Shown here: piece by piece, positions 1-9,671 of the stretch
Position numbering within the stretch: the stretch's first letter is position 1
How the letters are laid out: every line of letters starts with the position of its first letter
From: Entrophospora sp. SA101
Taxonomy: Eukaryota > Glomeromycota > Glomeromycetes > Entrophosporales > Entrophosporaceae
Direction: 5' to 3'
Length of the DNA stretch: 64,000 nucleotides
Assembly: GCA_958430865.1 (NCBI GenBank)
Contig: CAUDNR010001302.1
Location: 16,906-80,905 of the forward strand
The notes under the pieces: generated by a model
The model's database searches: none
Told to the model about the DNA's origin: nothing
Seen by the model: only the letters and a program-made list of their open reading frames with translations
Made by a program: the position numbers and the translations under genes

Positions 1-378
1 TTTGTGCGCAGTCACGCGACTTTTTTCTATTCTAAATTCAATTGAAATAGCAAGTTTCACAATATAAAAAAGATCGACGATCGATTTTGTCACATGTGAT
101 AAAACGAATGTCCACTATGCTGGATAATCTTCATTAATTTCTACTAAATAAAGGTCTGATGCGAACGTGTTACTAAATAATTACTTCTGCGGAATGTAAC
201 ACGAACTCATATAATTAAATTAAATCATTCGGAAATTATTACAAAATAAAAATAGAATAAAATAAAATTAAAAATAAATAATAGATGAAATAAATAACTA
301 AAAATAAATAATGAATACTAAAAATAATAAATAAATAATATAAATAATATAAATAATATAAAAATAATATATAAATTA
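1..378. other. AT-rich spacer
   Basis: There is no open frame of note. The second half is a low-complexity run of AAATAA and AATAT words that ends at the stop codon of the minus-strand ORF. I see no terminal inverted repeat that would mark the end of the element carrying that ORF. Confidence 0.6.
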
Positions 379-1089
379 TTACTCCGGATTTTCGGGGTTA
401 TTGATCAGTGGATTAAGGTCCAATTCGCATTCCGGTGACATCACCTCCGCGCCAGAATTGAGCTCCTGCGAAACAGGAAAAGTCAAATCGTTCAATATAT
501 CATCCCAGAGCAATGAGGCTTGTAACCGTTCAGCCACAATTGCCCTTATTCCTATCATCAATTTCTCAAAATTTCCATCCATCATTTCCCGAAGGGTGCT
601 AAGACGTAATCTTTGTGGGGGTAGATAGGATAATCCAATTGTGTTGAACAACATTACAGTTCTCTTTGCCATCTTGACGATTTTTCCACTTTTATTGTAG
701 TTGTACTGACATTTTTGATGAATTTCCTTCTTCATAGTTGCAGGATATTCTTCAATGAGTTTCCCCAAAAGATAATAATACTCAAAGGCATTACTATTTC
801 TTATAACCTTTAATTTACCCAATATAATTGTCAATTGGTTATCTTCATCTCCATTTATTTTGGGTAGTACTTTTTCATCAGTTCTTATTATTCTGAACTC
901 ATCTAAATATTCATCAATTTCGGTAGGTGGTTTGGGTGATGTTTCTTCTAAAATTTGTTCTTCCCCATCCTTTCTAATTTTAACCCTTCCGGCTGCAATG
1001 ATCAACTCCTCTCCTCCAGGCATCTTCTTAGCTAATTGTAATAATTGAGTTAGAAGTGTTTGAGTAAGGTAAGTGGGTGTTTGGCTCAT
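379..1089 (-). CDS. 236-aa element-associated protein of unknown function (copy A)
   Basis: This is a single-exon ORF of 236 codons, charged and probably mostly helical. It has a Leu/Gln-rich N-terminus (residues 8-22), an acidic middle (about 45-85) and a Lys/Arg-rich stretch (about 117-142) containing AKRTVMLFNTIG. There is no signal peptide or membrane segment. I do not recognise a catalytic motif. It is divergently paired, 159 bp apart, with a DDE-transposase-like gene, and the pair is repeated at 3.2-4.4 kb. It is therefore likely an accessory protein of a two-gene mobile element. The second copy differs at about 17 of 180 residues and is truncated, so this copy is the only full-length one in the window. 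The start is the only Met giving the complete frame, and it is conserved in the second copy. Confidence 0.6.
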   Translation of the reverse strand: MSQTPTYLTQTLLTQLLQLAKKMPGGEELIIAAGRVKIRKDGEEQILEETSPKPPTEIDEYLDEFRIIRTDEKVLPKINGDEDNQLTIILGKLKVIRNSNAFEYYYLLGKLIEEYPATMKKEIHQKCQYNYNKSGKIVKMAKRTVMLFNTIGLSYLPPQRLRLSTLREMMDGNFEKLMIGIRAIVAERLQASLLWDDILNDLTFPVSQELNSGAEVMSPECELDLNPLINNPENPE

Positions 1090-1713
1090 TTTTAAATTTT
1101 ATGAATTAATTCATGATTTGTGATACAAGTGCACAAAATTTTGAAAATTAATTAGTAAATTGCGGGGATATTAAAACATAATAAATTCAAAACACGATAA
1201 AATCTCAACTCGCTTACTATACAATTGCATATTTAATTCTATATAATTATGACTAAAAGTAAAATAGTTGCTCCTACACTTATTTCTTGTGGCCTCATTA
1301 TTCCTGAATTACATTTTGGACCTTTTTCACGTAATTGGTGGTTGGAAACAATTACTGACAATGGGCAAGAATTATTTCCTATATGCGTAGGAATGTCAAT
1401 AGTAACAGAATTAAATGGTCGAAATTTCACTGTACGCGTTTTCAAAGGTAGTGAAGGTCAGCCAGGATATATTTGTGAGTCTGGTGAGTATATTGGTGAA
1501 GAAAAAGATCATATAAGTAATGCTCTTAATACATTATATCAAAAAATTTTTAAAAAAAAAACCAAATATTCTGGAGTGAATGAATTTGGTTTAGATAATC
1601 TTTTAATATTAGAAAAACTTCTAGATGGTGTATTATTTAGACCATTTTCAGTAATGGTAGAAAAATATAAAATATTTATATATGGATTAGGTGTCTCAGA
1701 TAGTGAAGATTGG
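544..1713. repeat. Segmental duplication, copy A (offset 2647 to copy B)
   Basis: This segment matches 3191-4360 in direct orientation with a constant offset of 2647 bp and no visible indel. It contains most of the minus-strand ORF, the intergenic region and the first about 155 codons of the plus-strand gene. Its right edge is the word GAAGATTGG, after which copy A continues into an unrelated integrase tail. Confidence 0.9.
1090..1248. promoter_or_regulatory. Shared divergent intergenic (putative promoter) region
   Basis: This 159-bp spacer lies between two head-to-head ORFs. It is identical base for base in the second copy (3737-3895). A bidirectional promoter is the simplest reading. I cannot point to a defined TATA box or factor site. 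Confidence 0.35.
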
Positions 1714-1881
1714 CAACCTCAAATATATCATATCAAGGAATCTCTGGTACAAAAAAATCAACCAGTCTTATACTGGATTAAAGATATTGATGGGAATGGT
1801 CCAAAGCGGTCTTTTGTTCGAGAAGAATTGATGGTTGTCAAGAATGTTGAATACCCGCCTCAGAGAATACTCAAGAGTTAA
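1249..1881 (+). pseudogene. Chimeric ORF: 5' part of DDE-like transposase gene joined to an integrase tail
   Basis: The ORF has 210 codons. Residues 1-155 are the N-terminus of the plus-strand gene seen in full at 3896-8287, differing by about one nucleotide over that span. From about residue 156 the sequence changes abruptly to a different protein containing NQPVLYWIKDIDGNG, then SFVREELMVV and a YPPQRIL end. I recognise this as the C-terminal tail of the integrase of a retroelement family abundant in these fungi. The frame stays open across the junction, so a fusion peptide could be made. It lacks the catalytic part of both parents, so I treat it as a relic. The junction probably reflects insertion of a retroelement fragment into copy A, or recombination with one. 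Confidence 0.7.
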
Positions 1882-2275
1882 GGAAATCACCTGCTTCTTC
1901 TTCGATTTCTTCATTAGTAGCAAAGTGGTTTTTGGCTAATTGATGATATAAATCACTAAGTTTTAATACAGCTTGAAGAATTTTTGGTTCATTTTTATAC
2001 CATTCCTGATATTGACTTTTCATTGATATATATTTATCCTCATTAGGGTATATTCTCTTTGCATTGTTCAAGATATAAATATCTGGATCTTCAGCTTGAT
2101 GTAATTCAGTATATCGCTTTTTATAATTTTGCATAAACTTGCCATCCTTTTCTTTTTTATAATAGACGCCTGCTTTTACTATATTAACTATAGCTTTTTC
2201 AATATCTTGCCAGGTTGGAATAGAGGACTTAGCCTCTGTAGATACTTGATTGATATTTTGGGTACTAGTTGACAT
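1871..2275 (-). CDS. 134-aa hypothetical protein
   Basis: This ORF of 134 codons is convergent with, and overlaps by 11 bp, the integrase tail on the other strand. It is predicted to be mostly helical and is rich in Lys, Glu and Tyr, with a Ser/Thr/Gln-rich first 20 residues and an acidic EEIEEEAGD end. I recognise no motif. Because it lies beyond the breakpoint of the duplication, it belongs to the inserted segment together with the integrase tail and the next ORF. It may be an element-encoded accessory protein or a remnant. Confidence 0.4.
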   Translation of the reverse strand: MSTSTQNINQVSTEAKSSIPTWQDIEKAIVNIVKAGVYYKKEKDGKFMQNYKKRYTELHQAEDPDIYILNNAKRIYPNEDKYISMKSQYQEWYKNEPKILQAVLKLSDLYHQLAKNHFATNEEIEEEAGDFLNS

Positions 2276-2369
2276 TTGAATATGTGTTATGTTTTGATTA
2301 TCTAAAGTTTTGTATATTAATAATATAAAAGTTTTTGTTTAAATAAACATTTTCACTATATATAAAAAA

Positions 2370-2609
2370 ATGATTGGTGAATATACTTGTCCATTCTATC
2401 ATAATTCTGGTGAAGTTTGTGGAAGAACTTGTATGAGATCTGAAGGGTGTAGTTATCATTGGAAAGCTAAAAGAAGAGTACCTTGTAGTGAATGTGGTAA
2501 ACCAACTGGTTCAACTTCTGGCAGATGTCCATTGCATATTAGGGGGTATTATGTTATCCAATACTATAATAGATTACATGCTAGGGCTTCAAAAATGTCT
2601 TCTCAATAA
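2370..2609 (+). CDS. 79-aa Cys/His-rich putative zinc-binding protein
   Basis: This small ORF of 79 codons has two evident metal-binding clusters. The first is C7, C17, C21, C27 and H30. The second is C39-x2-C42-x10-C53-x2-H56. A basic WKAKRR linker lies between them and a basic tail follows. The arrangement is that of two small zinc fingers, so nucleic-acid or protein binding is likely. I cannot assign a family. It follows the integrase tail and the 134-aa ORF, so it is probably part of the inserted element. The stop is at 2607-2609, immediately before a repeat tract. Confidence 0.5.
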   Translation: MIGEYTCPFYHNSGEVCGRTCMRSEGCSYHWKAKRRVPCSECGKPTGSTSGRCPLHIRGYYVIQYYNRLHARASKMSSQ

Positions 2610-2624
2610 GTGAAAAATCTGGCT

Positions 2625-2750
2625 CAAATTTTATTAGACTTAGCGTATATCAAAAATTTTTTATTAGACTTTTTCATTAGACTTAGCATATATATATATC
2701 GAAATTTTTATTAGACTTGGCATATATGTATAATTTTTATTAGACTTTTG
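2625..2750. repeat. Irregular short repeats (TTATTAGACTT)
   Basis: About five copies of a TTATTAGACTT-like word are separated by AT-rich spacers of variable length, just downstream of the Cys-rich ORF. Confidence 0.7.
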
Positions 2751-2817
2751 TGTGCCAGAAAAGACAGAAAAGTAGTGAAGAATCGGCTTTAGATTGAATT
2801 CTGCTATATCAAAAAAA

Positions 2818-3165
2818 ATGATATCATTCTTGATATGGATTTGGATAAAAGATTGTGTTCTAGATGTATGAAAAAATGATATGCTATTTGGTGTTTTGCG
2901 TGGTTTATTGATAGCAAAATGATTAGTGATAAAAATCATTATCCTTTTTGATATGAATTTGGGTAAAATAATGTATTCTAGATGTATGAAAAAATGATAT
3001 GCTACTTGGTATTTTGAGCTTTGAATTGATAGCAAAATGATTAGTGTTAAAAATCGTTATCCTTTTTGATATGAATTTGGGTAAAATAATGTATTCTAGA
3101 TGTATGAAAAATGATATGCTATTTGGTGTTGTTGTGTGTGAATTGATAGCAAAATGATTACCACT
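2818..3165. repeat. Three tandem copies of an about 118-bp minisatellite
   Basis: A unit beginning around GATATGAATTTGGGTAAAAT recurs at about 2832, 2950 and 3068. It contains TTCTAGATGTATGAAAAA and ATTGATAGCAAAATGATTA. The period is 118 bp with a few substitutions and one short indel. Minus-strand ORFs across this tract arise from the repetition and are not genes. The tract directly abuts the left edge of duplication copy B. Confidence 0.9.
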
Positions 3166-3736
3166 GTGCCAGAACACCCATTTTTGCCCTACTTATTCCT
3201 ATCATCAATTTCTCAAAATTTCTGTCCGTCATTTCCCGAAGGGTACTGAGACGTAATCTTTGTGGGGGTAAATAAGATAATCTGATTGTATTGAACAACA
3301 TTACAGTCCTCTTTGCCATTCTGACGATTTTTCCACTTCTATTGTAGTTGTGTTGACATCTTTGATGAATTTTCTTTTTCATAGTCGCAGGATATTCTTC
3401 GATAAATTTTCCCAAAAGATAATAATACTCAAAAGCATTACTATTCCTTATAACTTTTAATTTACCCAATATAGTCATTAATTGATTATCTTCATCTCCA
3501 TCTATCCTGGGTAGTACTTTTTCATCAGTTTTTATTATTCTGAACTCATCTAAATATTCATCAACTTCAGTGGGTGGTTTGGGTGATGTTTCTTCTAAAA
3601 TTTGTTCTTCCCCATTCTTTCTAATTTTAACCCTTCCGTCTGCAATGATCAACTCTTCTCCTCCAGGCATCTTCTTAGCTAATTGTAATAATTGAGTTAG
3701 AAGTGTTTGAGTAAGGTAAGTGGGTGTTTGGCTCAT
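3158..3736 (-). pseudogene. 3'-truncated second copy of the 236-aa ORF (copy B)
   Basis: Residues 1 to about 181 align with the ORF at 379-1089. The frame then runs into unrelated sequence at about 3190 and stops at 192 codons, so the last about 55 residues of the parent are missing. It differs from copy A at about 17 positions, mostly transition-type changes. It is divergent from the transposase-like gene by the same 159-bp spacer. The truncation point coincides with the word CACTGTGCCAGAACACCC next to the minisatellite. Confidence 0.75.
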
Positions 3737-4360
3737 TTTTAAATTTTATGAATTAATTCATGATTTGTGATACAAGTGCACAAAATTTTGAAAATTAATT
3801 AGTAAATTGCGGGGATATTAAAACATAATAAATTCAAAACACGATAAAATCTCAACTCGCTTACTATACAATTGCATATTTAATTCTATATAATTATGAC
3901 TAAAAGTAAAATAGTTGCTCCTACACTTATTTCTTGTGGCCTCATTATTCCTGAATTACATTTTGGACCTTTTTCACGTAATTGGTGGTTGGAAACAATT
4001 ACTGACAATGGGCAAGAATTATTTCCTATATGCGTAGGAATGTCAATAGTAACAGAATTAAATGGTCGAAATTTCACTGTACGCGTTTTCAAAGGTAGTG
4101 AAGGTCAGCCAGGATATATTTGTGAGTCTGGTGAGTATATTGGTGAAGAAAAAGATCATATAAGTAATGCTCTTAATACATTATATCAAAAAATTTTTAA
4201 AAAAAAAACCAAATATTCTGGAGTGAATGAATTTGGTTTAGATAATCTTTTAATATTAGAAAAACTTCTAGATGGTGTATTATTTAGACCATTTTCAGTA
4301 ATGGTAGAAAAGTATAAAATATTTATATATGGATTAGGTGTCTCAGATAGTGAAGATTGG
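3191..4360. repeat. Segmental duplication, copy B
   Basis: This is the counterpart of 544-1713. The right 700 bp (about 3660-4360) are almost identical to copy A, and I found one substitution. The left 470 bp differ at many sites. Confidence 0.9.
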
Positions 4361-7300
4361 CATGGAGCAGGCACTGGCTACATGTCATCATTTATCTCTG
4401 ACTACAAAAGAAAAAGATGCTTATTTCTCCAAAGTATAAAAAATAAACTTTGCTGCATTGATATTTATGATGATGGAAGAATCATTGCACAGTTTGAAGG
4501 GAAGACACCTAATGAAGTGTGGGCAAAATTATATTTATTGCAAAGATTTAGTGGTGATGATCTTTTTGGCCTAAAGGATTCCAATATTCAAAAAAAATTA
4601 ACACAACATCAAAAGCCCACTTGTACATTTAAAGATTGGAATAATTTGAATATCATGGAATCTTTGTATTTACATCATTTAAAAACACGTACATTAGCTA
4701 TTGTTGATTAGTACAAATTATTTGAAAATTGGTCTCTTCAAAGTAGTGACATTATTGAACTTCAATCAGAGCTTGCCAGTATATATCCTTCTGATCACAT
4801 TTTTAATGAAAGAGAATGTCGTGCTTGGAAAGCATTAATAAAAGCTGCAGGAGACACAAATATAACACCATTTGATAAGAAGGAATCAATGGTATTACAA
4901 TTTAATAAAAATAATTTATTCCAATAATTTATATTAATATCTTTACCTTTATTTTATAATTTTTAGTGTGAATTCTGGACAAAAAATTCTAATCCTTCAT
5001 ATGATAAAGCAACATTACTTATGCTTTATAATAAAGGATTCCTTTCTCCTACTCCTAATGAGCCAACATGTGATCTATTAATATGTAATAATGCTCAACG
5101 TTTATCTAAAAGTATGGCTGATGCTATGGATGCAAATAAAAAAGGACTAGATGGAAAATGTAGAATATTATCAATTGTAGCAGATAATTTCACTTCAGAA
5201 GAATTGAACAAATTAAAGGTAAATTGCTTAAAAAATGACTGTAGGGGAAATATTAACATGACTTTACTTTTTAGATAAATGTAGCATCTAATACCCTAAG
5301 TAAAGCAAGAAAATATGCAAGGTTGAATGGACCAGGATGCCCTCCTATTGAAAAACCACAAATTCATCGAAACCGTTTTTCAGAAGAAGCAAAAAAGCAA
5401 TTTGAAAATTTCTTTTCAGATAAATCAATTGTAAATATGAGCTCTTATAAGGTTGGTAGTAAAACAAACCTCCCAGTGTTATATCTTAAGGATACAAAAA
5501 AAGCACTTTGGGATAAGTATTCTGTAACATATCCAAATGGTATCAAGCAATCCTCCTTTATGACACAATTAAAAAGTCAAAGGTTTCAATATAGAGAAGA
5601 CCTTGGAGGGCTATGTTCAACCTGTTGTCATTATGGTTATAATGTTTTCAAAGATCTAATCCATTTGGTTTCATCAAACAATCTTGATAAAGAGCTTAAA
5701 GTAAGCTAAAATATATTTTTTCTTAAATTTATAATTATTTACAAAAGCTAAATTTAACATGAATATTATGCAAGGCCAATTTTATTCATAGGATTGAGTT
5801 GCTAAGAAGACATATGAAACTAAATTATGAAAAAGAAATCAAAATTGAAACAGATGGTCAACCTCACCATGATCCTTGCATTTCACATTGTCTTTTATAT
5901 GCTTTTGGTATCTGTGAAGAAAATCATGCAAATACTTGTCAAAACTGTGATGAATTCTGGATCCTATTTGAAAATCTACAAGATACCATTGGTAAATCAT
6001 CTAATGGTATGTTGGATGATGCCCAGGAAAAACTTTGCTATTATCTTAGCCATCAAACAAGGAAGGTGTATTTGAATTCACAATTTTCTTTTATACTTAG
6101 AGAGCTAGATTATGAAGGTGCAGTTTTAGTAGTAGATTATAAAATGCGTGTTCTTCCAAAATCTACTTGTGAATCTAAGGATAAATTTTTTGGTAAGAAG
6201 GGATGGACTCTGCACAGTGTATTATTATATACTAAAAATCAAGATGATGAATTAGATGTTAGTGCATTTGATCATTGGTCAAATGATACACGACAGGATG
6301 CCTGGTTTACAGCATCTTCTCTTCATGCTGTTCTCACCTCAATTGAGAATAAACCTAAATGGGTATCTATAATATCAGATAATGGTGGCCATTATCATAA
6401 TTCTGAGCTAATGGTAATTTTAAGCTACTGGCACTCATGGTATGATATTGAGGTTAGGAATTGGACGTTTTTAGAACCAGGAGAAGCTAAAACTGCTATT
6501 GATTCTCATCATGCACAGGTAAACTGATAATTGTTTTTAAAAATAAGATCATTGATTACTAATATTATTTGACTATTTAATAGGCAATTTTTATTTGAAT
6601 TATTAAATTTTTAACCAATTTATTTGAGTTGATTGATTATCATTTTAATAATAGTTAAGAAGCTATGTATATAAATTCAATAACTATATTATTGGGTTGT
6701 ATGGGTGAAAATATTATTGTAATTATAAATGGATACTGTGGCCTAATTATAGAATAACCCAGATTCCAAATTATTAATATAAATTTTAGTTGATAAATTG
6801 ATTATTTCGTTAATTGAAATTATAAAATCAAACATGTATAATCACATTTTCACTTTAATTTTTCAAACAATCAATATATATTCTCAACCCCATACTTGAA
6901 TTAAAAAAAACCACAATTACTATAATAATTTGTAATGGATTGACTATGAATTAGTTAAATCAATAAAATTATCAAATTTTTTAAATGTTTTGTTAAAGTT
7001 TTGATTAATTATAGTTTGAGAAATTACCTGCTTTAGTTAATATATTAGCCAATTGATGGTGGTTTCATTTTATCAATGATCTAGTTGAATTAAAAACTGA
7101 TTAATTTTTCAATTTATTAATTTCATTATAATAATATTAATATTTAAATAGATCTCACATGCAATCAAAAGATTTGTGAGTTTGGGAAATGATGTGACAA
7201 CAGGTGAAGATATTGAAAAAGCCATTGATAATAAGATTCGAGGAACATCAGTTCACATATTGAACCAAAGAGGAATGACGGAAAAATTGTAGATACAATT

Positions 7301-8287
7301 GCTGGAGTATCTGATTGGTATTCTTGGAAGTGGCCAATTGATGAGGAATCTAGTGGATTTATATTTGCTCGTGAGTTACCTAATGTAGGTGATTGGACTA
7401 AATTTTCACCCACAAAAATAAATGGTTTAATTAAACAGCAATTCACAAAACCTGAACCAATGTTTACACCACATTCTATGCCAAAGGAGAAATGGAGTAT
7501 ACCAATTCCTGATGCAACAGGTAATAAATATAATATTTTGTATACATAAAATTCATTAATGTCAATATTAATGTATTTAATAAATAATAGGTGAATCAAT
7601 TAGAAAAAAACAGAAAAAATTTTCTGAAAATACTTTGTGTAATGAAATAGATCATTTTGCCAATGGTAAACTCTAAAGTATTTGATAATTACTGCAATTA
7701 GAATTGTCCTGGCAAAAAATTAATTTTTTGAATATAACATTTTTTATTATAGTAAATAATGACACTTATAGTGCATCCAACTTCCAGAATTCTGATTTTT
7801 CCCATTGTGATGTTTTAAATTTAAAAGAAGGGTAAGAATATTCCTAAATATATAATAAAAACCATATAATTTAATGATCATGATATATTAATATGTATGT
7901 TAATTTAGACAATGTATAGAAGACAAATTCCCACTTAAATTAGGATGGGCAATTAAGGGAAAACAAAAATTTGGAAAAAAAGGTTGTGGAAAAAGGATGC
8001 CAAAAATAATTGTAGATTTTCTTAAAACTTACTTTCATTCTGGTAATTATGATAAAAGCCAAAGATACACACCAGAATCAATGCATCAGGAACTTGTTGA
8101 AGAAGCAAATAATAATAATAATTTTACACTTGAACAAATTCCAAAAGTAGAAACCATTCGAAATTGGATATCCAGATATTCATCTGCAATGAAAAAAGAT
8201 ATATCTGATAAAATGTTAGAAAAAAGTAATGTTAAAGATAATAGTACTTTTTCCATGTCAGGGTGTCTGATCAATTCTTCTGTATAA
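3896..8287 (+). pseudogene. DDE-transposase-like multi-exon gene with one stop and one frameshift
   Basis: Eight exons join with GT-AG introns and matching phases: 3896-4891, 4967-5218, 5275-5700, 5775-6518, 7152-7520, 7591-7665, 7753-7831 and 7909-8287, about 1100 codons. Exon 4 carries three acidic residues in an RNase H-like layout: VVDYKMR, then SDNGGHYHN, then EPGEAKTAIDSHHAQ. A C-terminal helical region begins GWAIKGKQKFGKKG. Cys/His clusters occur before the core (CSTCCHYGY; CISHC...C...CQNC). I recognise the family as a repeated transposon-like protein of these fungi but cannot name the superfamily. Defects are an in-frame TAG at 4709-4711 (codon 272) and a net one-base loss near 7255-7265 in exon 5, after which the expected frame resumes. 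Otherwise the reading frames are open, so decay is recent or partly due to sequencing error. Confidence 0.75.
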
Positions 8288-8330
8288 AAGGGTCAAATTT
8301 TGAATTTTTGAATGTTATAATTTCTTCAAT

Positions 8331-8560
8331 CTATTTTTTGTCATAACCTTTCTTTAACACTTCTTTGATTCTAAGGGTATATTTTTCGTCATAACCTTTC
8401 TTTAACGCTTCTTTGATTCTAAGAGTATATTTTTCGTCATAGCCTTCCTTGAGCACTTCATTGATTCTAAAAGTATAGTTTTAGTTATAGTCTTCCTTGA
8501 ACACTTCGTTGAATTTAAAAGTATAATTTTCTTAATAGCCTTTCTTGAACATTAACAGTC
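8331..8560 (-). pseudogene. Decayed coding tandem repeat, 16-residue unit
   Basis: About 4.5 copies of a 48-bp unit translate on the minus strand to a repeated peptide of the form YTLRIKEVLKKGYDEK. The two units nearest the stop at 8331-8333 are open. The distal ones carry two TAA codons and substitutions such as FKFNEVFKEDYN. The 48-bp period preserves the frame throughout, which argues for a coding origin. No start codon or flanking domain is evident. It may be the C-terminal end of a repeat protein lost upstream. Confidence 0.55.
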
Positions 8561-9060
8561 ATAAGATAAAAATTGACAACATAGACTATTTTATATTTAT
8601 ATTCAATAATAAAAATAATTTCTCATGGTAAATATTCATATTATTTAAAAAACTTACATGTATATATTAGCATAAATAAAATAATCTTGCTTCACTTCAT
8701 TCATGGACTGTTGTTTTAATAAAAAATAATAAATTTTATTTTTATATAAAATTCGTGAAACAATGAAATAACATAGTAAAAATTCTTTGAAATCCACGGT
8801 TGCTAAGTAGCAAAGTCAAAAGCTTGTAAAGAAAACGATAATAAAAAATATATCAAAATAATATTCGAGATTTTTTGCATCATATGATTTAATATTCTGT
8901 GTGATATTTATCATGTGTGTTTGTAAAAAAAATTTGGAAGTTGGTCAATTGTGACCACTTAATAGTGACGATCCCCCAAAATTTACTAATTGTGGTGTCT
9001 ACTTCTATCGTGGATCACGAATTAAATGTATTTGTTTCAGAGTAAATTTTTGCAATGGGG
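8561..9060. other. Gene-free spacer, possible remnant of an LTR
   Basis: No ORF is present. On the minus strand, a purine-rich AAATTTTGGGGGATC at about 8971-8985 lies downstream of the gypsy integrase stop. It resembles a polypurine tract preceding a 3' LTR. I could not find a second LTR copy in the window, so this is only suggestive. Confidence 0.25.
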
Positions 9061-9111
9061 TATTTATAAAGTTTGATTGTTAATGTTGATTGTTGTATTA
9101 ATTTGTTTGTG

Positions 9112-9671
9112 TTATACAATTATTTGTGGTTCCATGTGCCTCTCTTGGTATGACTTTAACCAGTTAGCATGTACAAATCTTTTTTGAACTTTCCCTTCTT
9201 GATTCCTTAATTGGTAAGTCCCATTTAATCCAATATCATGAATGTAAAATGGTCCTTCCCATTTTTCTTCTAATTTCTTGGCAGAATTTTTGTACAACAG
9301 TACTTTGTTTCCAATATAAAATTTTGTTTCCACAACTTTTTGGTCATACCGTTTCTTTTGTTTTTCTTGTGTTCTTGAAATATTTTCTCCTGCTTCAACT
9401 CTTTTATCTGGCAAGTTTCCAATGAGTTCGTAAACTCTTTTCAATAATAATTCTTCTTTTTGTTCTTCGCTACTAATTTCTGTAGGGTACGTAGGAATTT
9501 GTAATTCAATTGGAAATATTGCTTCTCTTCCATAAGTCAAATAAAAAGGTTCATGCCTAGTAGTACTATTGATCATTGTTCTATAGGCAAATAATACTGA
9601 AGGTAAATATATATCCCAATCTTCTTTATAGGTGGCCACATACTTGGCCAATGCTTCGCAAAGCGTCCTAT
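9112..9671 (-). pseudogene. Ty3/gypsy integrase C-terminal fragment
   Basis: The frame is open for about 185 codons and encodes the end of a Ty3/gypsy integrase. It shows the end of the catalytic core (LPSVLFAYRTMINSTT, then PFYLTYGREA), a helical linker, and the GPY/F module KWEGPFYI followed by GTYQLRN. The upstream part, with protease, reverse transcriptase and most of the integrase, is missing. The frame runs into the terminal repeat of the adjacent inverted-repeat element, so the first eight residues of the open frame are not integrase. Beyond that element no further integrase sequence appears, so this is a truncation and not a simple insertion. Confidence 0.85.

Noticed and set aside
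1239..1445. 68-aa minus-strand ORF (and its identical twin at 3886-4092)
   Set aside because: Antisense shadow of the conserved exon of the DDE-like gene; identical only because the segment is duplicated.
1714..2609. Segment considered as part of a Maverick/Polinton
   Set aside because: The tail motif fits a retroelement integrase family of these fungi at least as well; no polymerase, protease or other Polinton gene is present.
2664..3177. Two overlapping minus-strand ORFs of 123 and 84 aa with repeated HTSR/FISKR motifs
   Set aside because: They are direct translations of the 118-bp minisatellite; the repetition explains the open frames.
7165..7599. 144-aa minus-strand ORF opposite exon 5
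   Set aside because: The plus strand carries the family-like reading with correct splice phases; this is its antisense shadow.
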